Assembly (NCBI GenBank): GCA_963931865.1
Contig: OZ007515.1
Span: 684,501-748,500, forward strand
Direction of reading: 5' to 3'
Length of the DNA: 64,000 nt
Source of the DNA: Axinella damicornis
Taxonomy: Eukaryota > Porifera > Demospongiae > Axinellida > Axinellidae
This document shows, one piece after another, positions 1 through 16,574 of this stretch (within the stretch, counting starts at the first letter, position 1; the number at the start of each line of letters is the position of its first letter). Under the pieces are notes generated by a model, which searched no databases, had not been told where the DNA came from, and saw only the letters and a program-made list of their open reading frames with translations. The position numbers and the translations under genes were made by a program.

Positions 1-179
1 TTTCCAACTTTGAAAGAATTCCACACAAGCAGTGAGAGGAAGGGGCTAAGGTTGGACTGGGTCCATTCACATGCCATATATGGCAACCATAATTGGCTGG
101 CCTGCTCTGCCATAGTCAGTATAGAAATGGCTTCCAAAATGTGCCAGTTTTGGCACAAAACATACCTGCCATTGGTATA
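1..179. other. window edge, no gene seen
   Basis: No exon with family similarity or convincing splice signals is visible. A phrase around 138-157 (AATGTGCCAGTTTTGGCA) resembles one near 34860-34880 inside the BBS4 intron repeat, so this may be the edge of an old dispersed repeat. The short open frame here looks random. Confidence 0.4.
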
Positions 180-393
180 CAGTCAAACCTCCGATCGATA
201 GTGGGCCCTCCGAGATAGGGACACAATATAATAAACCTCTCTACAAAGGATGCTTTTCAAGGTCCCAAATAATTGGTTTGCCTATGGTTCTAATACATTT
301 TGAACCTCCGAGAAGAGGACAACCTCTCTACAAAGGACAAAAGACTTGAATTTATATTGTTCCCAAAGTGTCCTTTGTTCGGAGGTTTGACTG
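180..393. mobile_element. pogo/Tc1-like MITE with TA target duplication
   Basis: A perfect 15-bp terminal inverted repeat, CAGTCAAACCTCCGA at 180-194 and TCGGAGGTTTGACTG at 379-393, is flanked on both sides by TA (178-179 and 394-395). Length is 214 bp with no coding capacity. The CAGTC...CCTC end and TA duplication are typical of Tc1/mariner-superfamily (pogo/Tigger-like) MITEs. The interior repeats the phrase ACCTCTCTACAAAGGA. Class assignment is inference from end sequence and target site. Confidence 0.8.
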
Positions 394-740
394 TACATGG
401 ACAACATGGTCACTAGGGTATGTGGTATGTGCTAATACATGTGACAACTTTTGGATTTGTAGGCACTAACGCGTTACTTTGTACTCGCCTTCATGTCTTG
501 GATTCTAGACTAAGTGTGTAAACACTTGTCACTGTGTTGCACATTGGTTCACCATGATGAGCAGTCAATAAGAGTTGTCCAGAGGGTCCCGATATCTTGC
601 TATATAGTTGGTCTATGCAATGCAATACACTGTACATCATAGCTTGCTAGTTGGTTCGAGCAATCCTAGAGCTTGCTAGCCTGAGCAATCCTGGGTATAA
701 CTGATGATGAGCAAACACAGACAAAGGAGTACACACTATG
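394..740. other. intergenic, 3' of LONP2
   Basis: No coding exon recognised. It contains small local repeats of the phrase AGCTTGCTAG (around 642, 671 and 747). This interval should hold the LONP2 3' UTR and polyadenylation region because LONP2 ends at 741 on the minus strand. Confidence 0.4.
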
Positions 741-7175
<6,435 letters not shown>

Positions 7176-7259
7176 CTCAGCTCCAGCAGTTTTGACGCAA
7201 AGGGTTAAAGTTTGTTAAATTTAACCCTTTCGAAGCACCTTGAAACAGCTGATGCGAAG
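7176..7259. promoter_or_regulatory. divergent promoter LONP2/ACTR5 with inverted repeat
   Basis: Only 84 bp separate the two start codons. A perfect 11-bp inverted repeat, AAAGGGTTAAA (7199-7209) and TTTAACCCTTT (7220-7230), with a 10-bp spacer sits in the middle. It could be a symmetric factor-binding site or a cruciform. No TATA box is evident at a useful distance for either gene. Confidence 0.6.
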
Positions 7260-10200
7260 ATGGCATTTCAGGGTAAGTACATCTGTGCTTTGAGAGCAGA
7301 GGCTCTGACTAAGACACTTCACTTGACCACTCACCTGCATGCTCCTTTTGCCTGCCCAGACCCGTCCAACCCCTTGCTGTACAGGTTTTCAGACACTGCA
7401 ATTACTCCCGACCCCTACTACAGTGAGGACTATGCAGTCCAGCACAAGGGAAAGAAGACCGCCATTGTGATAGACAATGGTAGGTCACAATGTTGGTTTG
7501 TTGTTTTTGCTGACGTTTCCATGACATTTTTGCACATGGCGGCCATTTTCATAGTGTGTGAGATACATAACATGGGGGTGGGACAAGATCACATGAAGCA
7601 TGTGTATTTAGCACATGATACCAGGCCACGTCAGACTGCGTAGCTACTTTGTCATGAATGCTGTGACGTTGGGGTCCATGGCTTCCGACGACCCCTCCAG
7701 GGTGCTCACAGTGCCGGGCTGGGTGGGCTAGTGAAGAGGAGCCCAAGCTGGTGTTCAGGAATGCCATCGCAAGGACCAGAGGGAAAAAGGTACCATTACG
7801 TCATGCACCCTTGGGCACATGTCTATGATACACCCTGTATCCTCTGCCTCCACACACACACACACACACACACAGGGTGAGTCTGACTACACCTGTATAG
7901 GAAACGACATCACAAATGTGGAGGCAGTGCGGTCGTCCCTGAAAAACCAGTTCGACAGGAACCTTGTCTCCAACTTCGCCTACCAGGAGCAGATCTTTGA
8001 CTATGCGTTCAGCCATCTCGGACTTCACGAGGAGTCTTCCGTCACCCACCCCGTGGTGCTCACAGAGCCCGTGTGTAACCCCAGCTACTGCAGGTGAGAG
8101 CGCAGCTGGTGTGAGCAGTAGCTAAAGGAGTCCCTGGTATCATAGCACCCTCCTCCCCCTCCCTCCCTCCACTCTCCCTCCCTCCCCTCTCCCTCCCTCC
8201 CCTCTCCCTCCTTCCCCTCCCTCTCCTCACCATCCTCCCCATCCTCCCCTCTCCACTTGCAGAGGTTACATGTCTGAGTTACTCTTTGAGAACTACGGCA
8301 TCCCAGCAGTGGCCTACGGCATTGATGCCCTCTTCAGTGCCTATCACAGCTCCATGAGGAAGGGGATACCCCTCTGGGACGCCCTGGTGGTATCCTCAGG
8401 CCACCAGGCCACACACATCATGCCTGTACTGGATGGGAAGTTCGACCCCAGACACTGCAAGAGGTCAGCTCAGACCCGCTACCCATGCTGACTCCCGTAG
8501 CCGGGTGTGCAGCCTCCTATGTGTATGTGCAGTTGATTGTTCCTTTTATTAAATTTGCTTAGCAATTAAAGAGATTGCATTTCCTGTTTAGACACCTAAT
8601 GCAGCCCTCTGATTGGTCTGTTACATCCACCCACTGTAATGTCGATTCCACTAGGGTCAACGTGGGCGGTCTGCACACCATGGGCTACATGCAGCGTCTG
8701 CTCCAGCTGAAGTACCCTGGCCTCCAGACCCACGTCACCCTCTCCCGCGCCCAGGAGATTGTCAGCCACCACACCTACACAGCACTGGACTACAGCGCAG
8801 AGCTGAGGGAGTGGGCAGAGGGGAGACACGAGAGAGACTACAGACTGGTCCAGCTGCCGTACACACAGGTGAGACTGGCCCAGCTGCCGTACACACAGGT
8901 GAGACTGGCCCAGCTGCCCTGCACATGATCAGAGCGATCACTGTGGCACTGTTTGGTTGCTTGGAGCAGAATTAGCACTTGTCCCCTGGTCAGTAATCAT
9001 CACCACTTCCAGTACGCATTCCATTCCTGAAGCGTATGGCAAGAAAGCGAACTGGAAGACCGTCTGAACTGACTGACACTAGAACTGCTCATTTGTATCA
9101 ACGTATGCCACTTTATCGCCCTCACCAACGGAGCAAGAAGATCGAGTGTTGTGGATCAGTGTGCAGCAATGGGACCATAGCAATATGGTGTGCCTGGCTA
9201 GCTGTTGGTTGCGGTCATTGGTACAGATGGTTGTTTTCCAGGCGGCTGCGAGCTCTGCTCTGACGGACGTGTCACGAGAGGTGCGGGACAAGCAGCGGAG
9301 GCAGAAGGCTCGAGAGCAGCTGCTCAAACTGAACCAGAAGAGGAGGGAAGAAAGGGTGAGTGTGGAGGGTGATGGTGTGATGGTGTGGAGTGTGATGGTG
9401 TGGAGTGTGTTGGTGTGATGGTGTGGTGTGATGGTGTTGATGTGATAGTGTAAGGTGAGTTACCTTGACCCTCCTATACTCACCTTCTATCCCACACTAC
9501 CTCCCTCTTCCCTCACATACTACACAACCTCACACCCTCACACACCACACACCCTCACTCACCACACACCCTCACTCACCACACACCTCCACACTCTGTC
9601 TCCCCAGATTGCTGCCTATGAAGCCGAGCTTGAGCGTCTGCTTCACCTGCAGCAGCTGCAAGAGCTGATGGACCCGGAGGACCCAGAGCTGCAGCTGACC
9701 CTGGAGGAGGCCGGGGTGAACGGGGCATCCAGTGAAGCCCTCTCCCAGGCTATTGACAACGTGCAGAGCAGCCTAGAGAGTGAGCAGCAGAAACTGGCCA
9801 CGCTCCTGAAGAACCTGGCCGGAGAGGTGAGAGGGAGAGGAGGAAGGAGAGAAGAGAGGAAGTAAAGACATTCCAACAGCCTCTCACTGATGAGGTAACA
9901 GGTTGCGTAGTGTCATCTTCCTTGCATTTGTGCATGTAGCTTCCCCAGGAGGCGGCAATCTCAGACGAATGGCTGCAGAGCCTGAGAGAGAGAAGGAGGG
10001 TATGCTATATTATGTTCAGTCCAGTTTTGTATGTGACGCAAAGGTTCAGTAAACCCACACACCCTGTCCGCAGGAGCTCATGGAACAGAAACGACAGAGG
10101 CAGCTGAAGAAACAGGAGCTGGGCAGGCGGAGGAGTGCTGCGTCCCAGAACAGGATGCGGATCATCTCGCAGCTGGCAGAGGACTCCTCAGGTAGAGCGG

Positions 10201-11498
10201 CCACCATCTCTGACAGACCATCCCTCTGGTGGTGTTCGTACTGGAGTTGCGGGTGTGGTTTATGAGCATGTGCTGTGTGTAGCTGCAGGGAAGAAGTCTT
10301 CAAAGCGGAAAGAGGACACATTTGGAATGAACGATGATGATTGGAATGTATACAGAGCTATCGTGAGTGTGGTACTAGCAATCTCTCCTTCCCTTGCGGC
10401 CCCCTCCCCTCCCCTTCCCTTCTCCTCCCCCCCTCCATCCCGCCCTCACTCCCCCTCTCCTCCTCCCCCTCCCCCTTCCTTTCCAAACACAACACACGTA
10501 GAACAAGAACGCTGGTGATTCAGACAGCGAGAGAGAGGACGTGGAACTATCCGATATTGCAAAAGTTCTGGAGAAACACGACCCTGCCTTCATGAGGTGC
10601 ATGCATCCCACTAGTTGAGGAGTGTTGCATGTGGGTGTATCTCCATCGGTAACTCACTTGGTTGAATGACATCATTTCAGAGTGGCATGTGGTGTTGAGG
10701 GTCGTCCAGTTGACACGGCCAGCTACTACCAACTGCTGCTGGGGGTGGAGAGATTCAGGTGAGCCCTTCAAGTGAACTGTTTCTCAGATGCAGGAAATGT
10801 TACCAGTCACATTCGAGATTCTCTGCCTGATACCTTGCAACATTATAGCATGACCTGGGAATGAGGTACCTGTAGCTATTGTTGCGTGTGTCTCATCCTG
10901 CTGCATAGGGTCCCTGAGATTGTCTTCCAGCCGACCATGGTGGGGGTGGATCAGTGTGGACTCCTGGACACCATGGAGTACATCCTGCAGACCTATCCCG
11001 CTGACACTCAGCAAAGACTGGCCAATGTACGTAGGAACCAACCGGCTTTCATCATCCCACCTCCATCTCTCCCACTTAGCCTCTTCCTCAAAGTAATCCC
11101 CACTCCCCAATAAGACACACAACATCCATCCCTCCTCCAGAATATCTTTGTGACGGGAGGGAACGCTCTCTTTCCCAATTTTACTGAGCGTCTGGAGGTG
11201 GGCCTCACTTCCATGAGGCCATTCCAATCTACATTCAATGTCACTGCTGCAGGTAGCGAAATCTTTGTGTTGTGTTGTGTGTGTGTGTCGGTGTGGGTGC
11301 ATGCATGTCCACACTCTCCCTCCATCACATATCCTCTCAGATGATAGATTACTGGATGCGTGGAGGGGTGCTTGTACGTGGGCCAATGCCACCAGCAACA
11401 GCCGTCACTTCATCACAAGAGCAGAGTATGCGGAGAGAGGGCCAGAATACTTCAAGGAACATGTAGCCTCCAATTTAGTTGTCACACGAACTAACTAG
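7260..11498 (+). CDS. ACTR5: actin-related protein 5 (INO80 complex subunit)
   Basis: Arp5 is a nuclear actin-fold subunit of the INO80 chromatin remodeler. Exon 1 is 13 nt (ATGGCATTTCAGG, then GTAAGT). Following exons encode [15 protein letters not shown] (actin phosphate-1-like loop), QFDRNLV...[58 protein letters not shown], then the long Arp5-specific charged coiled-coil insert ([20 protein letters not shown] and later). The C-terminal actin fold follows: [38 protein letters not shown] and [12 protein letters not shown] before the stop. Order and insert match animal ACTR5, with a shorter tail. The start at 7260 is chosen because it splices in phase into the next exon; an in-frame upstream ATG at 7212 exists. 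Convergent with NOP10. Confidence 0.95.
8158..8255. repeat. CCCTCC-rich tract in ACTR5 intron
   Basis: Pyrimidine-rich CTCCCTCC repeats immediately upstream of the acceptor for the [10 protein letters not shown] exon. Non-coding. Confidence 0.8.
8846..8927 (+). repeat. tandem duplication of exon end plus splice donor in ACTR5
   Basis: The exon end encoding QLPYTQ and its donor GTGAGA is repeated in a 30-bp unit about 2.6 times (units begin CTGGCCCAGCTGCCGTACAC). Two copies keep a full CAG|GTGAGA donor; the third is degenerate. Because 30 is a multiple of three, using a downstream donor would add codons in frame. Confidence 0.8.
9360..9600 (+). repeat. low-complexity GTGTGATGG and CACCCTCAC arrays
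   Basis: Two short tandem arrays fill the ACTR5 intron between the KRREER and [15 protein letters not shown] exons: a GTGATGGTGTG-type array then a CACACCCTCACTCA-type array. No coding content. Confidence 0.7.
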
Positions 11499-11705
11499 TT
11501 CAATGGAGGCTTATTTGGACCATCACATTAACACACCCTTCACTATGTTACATTCTATCCCGAGCCAACAATCAGTTCCATGCACCGATCAGAATTCAAT
11601 GCACAATATCCTCAAGCATTCCACTGAAGCTATATACATACACAACTGGACAAAAAGCTTTGATGAATGGGTAAGTGCACACACAACAGGATATATAGAC
11701 AGATG

Positions 11706-11815
11706 TTGGGATGAGTGGAACAGATTAATGTGAGTGGAGTTCTCTCTACTATGTCGGGATGGGTGGAACAGATTAATGGGAGTGGAGTTCCCTTTGCTGT
11801 GTTGGGAGGAGTCCA
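11706..11815. repeat. partial tandem duplication of the NOP10 last exon
   Basis: A segment of about 50 bp containing GGAACAGATTAATG and GAGTGGAGTTC occurs twice, around 11715-11760 and 11762-11810. The right copy is the 3' end of NOP10 (last codons and stop on the minus strand); the left copy lies beyond the stop in the presumed 3' UTR. Confidence 0.7.
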
Positions 11816-12101
11816 AATCGTTTCTTCAGCGTTACCCTCTGTCTCGAGAATTTGTCATCTGGTGAGAACCGTGCTGCAGGGGGGGGGGGGGGGGGGGGGG
11901 GGATGAGTTGGACTCAATCATCACTTGTACACATCAACCTACCTGGGTGTGCTGAATTGGTAGGCTTTCCCTTTGGGTCAAGTTTCTGCAGAACAAGATC
12001 GTAGTTGATTAGCTAGCTAGCTCCCTCATTTCATGATCGAGTCGTACCTTGAGAGTGTAGACCCTCTTCCCTCCGTCATCCACGTAGTACATCAAGTGCA
12101 T
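11773..12101 (-). CDS. NOP10: H/ACA ribonucleoprotein subunit NOP10
   Basis: Small core subunit of box H/ACA snoRNPs (rRNA pseudouridylation) and telomerase RNP, acting in nucleoli and Cajal bodies. Three minus-strand exons: [18 protein letters not shown] (start 12101, donor GTACGA); [14 protein letters not shown] plus one base (about 11991-11947); then [19 protein letters not shown] and a short tail to the stop at 11773. The joined protein is 65 residues, against 64 in human, and keeps the family pattern of a short beta-rich N-terminus and SPDDK...SR.RVT.KKRF helix. All exons are too short to stand out as long open frames. Convergent with ACTR5 and divergent from EMC4. Confidence 0.92.
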
Positions 12102-12319
12102 GATGGATGTGCCTCACAAACAGCTAGAGCTCACTGCACTAAGCTCAGATGCTCACCCAACGTTCCACGTCACCATGTGCCCGAAATCTAGCCTCGTTCC
12201 CAGCCGGGCCTGGGAACGAGGCTACCCGAAATCGTTCTCCAATTAAAGATCACTCTGAATCTAGTGACTTCACTCAGCCATATATAGTTACTGAGGTGTA
12301 GCAGACAGGATATCTGAGG
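12102..12319. promoter_or_regulatory. divergent promoter NOP10/EMC4
   Basis: 218 bp between the two start codons, of which 45 bp are a family A foldback element with its duplicated target. No specific factor site is recognised. Assigned by gene arrangement only. Confidence 0.5.
12189..12224. mobile_element. 36-bp foldback element, family A, 9-bp target duplication
   Basis: Almost perfect palindrome with ends TAGCCTCGTTCCCAG and CTGGGAACGAGGCTA. The flanks are identical: CCCGAAATC at 12180-12188 and again at 12225-12233. The element is tiny, yet the duplication shows it inserted as a unit. It lies in the NOP10/EMC4 divergent promoter. Confidence 0.85.
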
Positions 12320-13854
12320 ATGAGTCACTCCAAAGGTTCCCACAGCAGGCACAGATGGGCAGTAGACTTCTCAGAGATAAGAAGGCAAGACTGTCCAGTC
12401 ACGATCTCAGCTGGATCATCTTCATCCAGTCTCACTGCAGTCTGTTTAATATATGCATGCACATATCACACATGCCAGCAAAAGTATATCCAGTACGCAT
12501 TTTGTCTCCTTCAGTAAAAGAACGGACAAAAGTCGAAGTGAGTTGCCTTCACCCCCCGGCTACATGCACGACCCCCCAAAAGAGGAGGTAGGTCACTGTA
12601 TTTACATATACTGTCCTTAGTCTCGTTCCCAGACCCAAACAACCCCAGCGAAGATCGCTTGCAGAGATACTGCAAGCGATCTTCGCTGGAGTTGTTGGGG
12701 TCTGGGAAAGAGACTATACTGTCCTAATGTTACAGAGTACTTACTCTTATCGTATGTATTGTTGAAGGAATCAACGGAGTCTGCTGATCCCGGTCTTGTT
12801 GCAAAGGTAAGGAGCATTAATTGAATTGCATGTTTGTGTCTCACATCACTAGCCGGTACACCCAGCCATGTCTTTGCCATGATGCATGGGTGGGGCATGC
12901 TGTGACCTGCCGTGGAAGTTATATAGTGCTTATATATGATGCTGATCATGTGACGTGAGTATTGTTGACCCTATGCGTGACATATCCACTGGACTACATA
13001 CTAACAGCTGCATTCATAGATGAATCACATGCTTGGCAATCACACGCAGATGACAGTCACATGACCTCTCCCTCCAGCTGGGATGGTCAATAGCCCTGGG
13101 CCCGTGGAAGCAGCTGCCACTGAATCTGTTTGTGTTGTGGATGGCGGGCAACAGCATCTCCCTCTTCCCCATCATGATGGTCGGCATGATGGGCATCCGA
13201 CCTGTCCAGTCCCTCTTCTCCTACAAGGACGGTGTGTTTGTCTCAACAACTTAAACCCTCTCCCAAATGATAGTATTAATGGTCTGCCACATGTATACTG
13301 GTAATCCCCCCGTCCTCCTCCTACCTCCCCCCAGTATTCCACAAGCTAAGGGGGGACCAAGCAGTGTTGCAGAAGATTGTGTACATCCTAGCCAACCTCG
13401 TGGGCGTTGGCCTTGCTATCTACAAGTTCAACAACATGGGCCTTCTCCCAACAGCACAATCTGATTGGCTGGAATTTATGGAAGCTAGACGAGTGAGTGC
13501 TCTATCCTGATTATAGGCTCACCTCATTCCCAGGCTCTTTGTGTGAGGAAGGTCCTGAGGATGAGACTGGAAGCCTCATTGAGTAGTCTCGTTCCCAGGC
13601 TCTTTGTAGCCTCGTTCCCAGTCCCACGCCCAGCTTTTCGTCGCTTGCAGTACGCTTTACCGTACTGCGAGCGACGAAAAGCTGGGCGTGGGACTGGGTA
13701 CGAGGCTAGGCTCTTCGTGTGTGAGGGATTAGTAGTCTTGTTCCCAGGCTCTTCGTGTGTGAGGGAGGTCCTGGGAATGAGACTGGACTAGGGTATTATC
13801 TGTTATCTTCTGCAGGATCTGGAAATATCTGGAGGAGGAATAGCACTTTCATGA
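12320..13854 (+). CDS. EMC4: ER membrane protein complex subunit 4
   Basis: EMC4 is a membrane subunit of the EMC insertase, which inserts tail-anchored and multipass proteins in the ER. Exon 1 begins [20 protein letters not shown] and appears to end at AGAAG|GCAAGA, a GC-type donor; it joins in phase to an exon giving [10 protein letters not shown]. Later exons encode [13 protein letters not shown], then [20 protein letters not shown] and [21 protein letters not shown] (13079-13231), then [20 protein letters not shown] and [19 protein letters not shown]. The last exon, 13816-13854, gives [16 protein letters not shown], matching the family's C-terminal F/ISGGG tail. The introns hold two family A foldback elements. 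The N-terminal exon junctions are the least certain part. Confidence 0.93.
12618..12716. mobile_element. foldback element, family A, perfect 9-bp target duplication
   Basis: A 99-bp hairpin with ends TAGTCTCGTTCCCAGACCC and GGGTCTGGGAAAGAGACTA. It is flanked by TACTGTCCT on both sides (12609-12617 and 12717-12725). It sits in an EMC4 intron. Confidence 0.85.
13607..13708. mobile_element. foldback element, family A (long subtype)
   Basis: A 102-bp hairpin with ends TAGCCTCGTTCCCAG and CTGGGTACGAGGCTA. The subtype interior is CACGCCCAGCTTTTCGTCGC and its complement. Flanks GGCTCTTTG and GGCTCTTCG differ at one of nine bases. It lies in the last EMC4 intron, beside two degenerate copies (about 13525-13600 and 13733-13790). 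Confidence 0.82.
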
Positions 13855-14822
13855 CACAGTATAAGTGTATGGCAATGTATGGGTGCTCACTACTTTGTCA
13901 TGTATTTGTGAAATATTCACTGGTGCCAGAGTCGTCAGAATTGATCAATAGCAGAATCATCGAGCACAGATCTGCATGCACAACCACGGCAGTCCAAAAC
14001 AGATGACTTGGACACGAATAGCCGCACGACGCATGGCTGGAGGTAGCCTCGTTCCCCGGCCCGAGACGGCCCAGGCCTTTTCTCCTCGCCGTCTCAGGCC
14101 TGGGAACGAGGCTAGGCTGGAGCATGTGTACCTGTGTATACTGTTTCAATTGGTCTTGTAATGAGAGATGGTGTTGGAGTTGTTTGAAACTGGTGCTGCA
14201 GACTGTAGGATGAATGCCAGACTCAGTAGGGCCCCAACCCCTTAGAACAACCCCCCATTAGAAAGATATAAGAGAACAACCTGGAGAAAAGAAAATATCA
14301 AGCCTAGCCTAACCCTAACTCAACAAAAGAAGAGTAGTCTCCCTGCACCCCTCTATGAAACTACTGACAGCAAGCAGGGCAAAACTTTTTGGATGTTATA
14401 GTAGGGTATAGCTGAAAGAAAAAGAAAAATGCTGCTCACTGTGGTTAAGGCTGCCTCAGAATAGGAACCAAGGTGGACTGAACAGTGTATGTGTTTCATG
14501 ATGCTGTGGCAACAATAATAGATGACTCCAACTGAAACTTGGCAGGAAGATTGTACAGTCCTAGCACTATCCTGGAAATGTGGTTTTGGGTTGTCATGGC
14601 AACATTAATGGTGACGTCACCGCGAAAATCAATTAAAAAAATGAAAATGTAGAATAAAACGGTCAAGGCGGAAAACTAGCTGGGTTTGAAGGTGAGTTTT
14701 TAGTGTATGGATGGAAAGGGCTAAGTGGATACTCACTTGTTCTGCCTGGGGGAAGTATGGAAATGCGATTGTTGAGCGTTACAGAGCGCTTTCGTAGGCA
14801 TTTGCGGTAGAAATTTCTTGTA
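13855..14822. other. intergenic 3' of EMC4
   Basis: Apart from the foldback element at 14044-14114, no exon of a known family is recognised. A segment around 14590-14660 (GTGACGTCACCGCG then A-rich) looks repeat-like. Some of this may hold downstream exons of the unassigned minus-strand candidate at 14829-15145. Confidence 0.4.
14044..14114. mobile_element. foldback element, family A
   Basis: Hairpin with ends TAGCCTCGTTCCCCGGCC and GGCCTGGGAACGAGGCTA and an inner GAGACGG/CCGTCTC stem. Flanks GGCTGGAGG (14035-14043) and GGCTGGAGC (14115-14123) match at eight of nine bases. Located 3' of EMC4. Confidence 0.82.
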
Positions 14823-14828
14823 TGCTAA

Positions 14829-15145
14829 TCAGAAACGGCTCTTTAACTTACCTAACGTTGGCGATTCGACTTTCCCCCAGGCGTAACTGCCTTGTACACT
14901 CGCTGCAGCACACACAGCAACAGTCAGAAGCGTAGTTGAAGGTACTCTTCCTTTCCGCCTTCGACGAAACAGTCGCTCGGTCGCCATACCTGGGTCCCGT
15001 GCAGAGGCGCGAAAACTGCTCCAGATCTCGCAACTACGAGCCAGGTAGCTACTACTGTTAACGTACAAGTACCCAACACACATCTGTTCCTGACTACGTA
15101 GTAGTGAAGCAGCAGCTCTCGCTGGATCCCTCCAGCTGAGGCCAA
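14829..15145 (-). other. unassigned candidate first exon(s), minus strand
   Basis: Two overlapping minus-strand frames begin with ATG and each reaches a good donor. One starts MASAGGIQRELLLHYY (ATG 15145) and meets CAG|GTATGG. The other starts MATERLFRRRRKG (about 14988), carries a hydrophobic stretch TTLLTVAVCAAASV, and meets TTAG|GTAAGT. The second could join a 9-base micro-exon near 14745 (CAG|GCAGAACAA|GTGAGT) and then a short exon ending in a stop near 14350, giving a small membrane protein. I do not recognise either product; this could be a real small gene or chance. Confidence 0.3.
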
Positions 15146-16364
15146 ACAGTCATGACAACACCTCCGTAAATTACTTATGAATCTCCGTAAAACATTGTAC
15201 TACGTTCACAATTATTGAGGCAACCTTAACCACAGTGAGTGAAAGAAAAAGACAGCTGAAAAAAAAACAAGGAAAAAAGCCCCAAACAAAAAAAAATAAG
15301 GGAAAGCTAGGGGGAAAAAAGCTGAAAGAAAAAGAAAAAAAACAACCTAGCAACCACCCATCCCTCCGTGACAGGTCAGACACCAAAGTGTAAGCCTCAG
15401 GAGCGCTGGATAGGCCTGACTGGAATCACAGGAGGCTAACCTGCTTTCCACCAGAACAACTTTAGCTTTGGTGGTCAGATGGGAACCGCGGCATACTCAA
15501 GCTGCTAGGCCGGGGAGTCAAGAACCGGTATGTACGGAGTGGCCCAGACTCGTACTCAACTTGTACATCCTTTGGGAACGTCCAGTAATCCCAGTTGGGC
15601 GTGCCTTGAATATGAACTTCTAAAAGGTTCATTTTCCAAGCTTATGTACTCCCATCATTCTTGCTGTAGTAGAGCTAGCTGTTTCCAGGAGATAGTTTCT
15701 CCATTCAACTGTGGCAAAACGTATGCTTAGGGAGTGTAGCATCTTCCAATTTAATAGTCATGCATAACACAATATACATTGGCCGGGAGACATTCTACCC
15801 TAGTCAACACTCCACACTGGCCCATCAAAGGTTGACCCCAATATCTTTCATTCTTCCAAGTTTCTATTCTGATAGCTCAGAGGGTTGTTGTAACTGACAA
15901 CATTATTTTTCATGTATGAACACATCACATGCATGTAGTCATGTTCAGGGCCTAGCAACTACCAATGGTATCACCAGTGGTACGTGAAAATCATCAGCAA
16001 AGGAAAAGAGGAAGTTCTGTGTTTGTTTGTTCCTAATTTTGTGACCCAATAAGCTCCCTACAGATGGCATGAAAGCACGTCCTCCAGAGGTACATGTATA
16101 GGTTCTGCGGGAACAGAGAGTCGGACGGGGAGATGTGTGTGCACCCAAGGGGTGCAAACAGCATGGGTCTGTGTAGAGAAGCACCCTTGGTTGGAGCCGG
16201 GCGGACCATTCTTCTTCTTTGCACATGCTGAGAAAACAATAGGGCCTCTATTTCTGGCGTGAATGATTATACAAACGTCAACAATAGTGGCAGCCCTTGC
16301 CTGCTTCTGCAATAAAACCTCCTGCATCGGAATGAGCAGGGCATGCACCAAAGATGGAGGTAGC
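15146..16364. other. intergenic, no gene recognised
   Basis: Contains an A-rich/purine-rich run (about 15240-15345) and otherwise unremarkable sequence. I see no exon with family similarity, no tRNA and no snRNA that I can support. Probably carries the DENND11 3' UTR near its right end. Confidence 0.4.
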
Positions 16365-16441
16365 TAGCCTCGTTCCTTGGCCTCCACACCCAGCTTTTGT
16401 CAAGCGACAAAAGCTGGGTGTGGAGGCCAGGGACGAGGTTA
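16365..16441. mobile_element. foldback element, family A (long subtype)
   Basis: Hairpin with ends TAGCCTCGTTCCTTGGCCTC and its near complement ending CGAGGTTA. The interior is CACACCCAGCTTTTGTC with its complement, the same interior as the copies at 13607, 39180, 54898 and 62488. No clear target duplication. Confidence 0.75.
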
Positions 16442-16574
16442 GGATGAAGGCCCAGGGTGGAGGCCAAGCATGAGTGTACCAACAAATATCATACAAATCC
16501 ATACACCAGAAGATTGTCACATGGAGCACAAACACTTATACTACAGTGGGAAGAGTGAGAACAGAACAGTGGAG

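Noticed and set aside
15390..15540. Possible structured RNA (compact GC-rich stretch with inverted phrases)
   Set aside because: Could not match it to tRNA, 5S, U-snRNA or SRP patterns; nothing beyond vague pairing.
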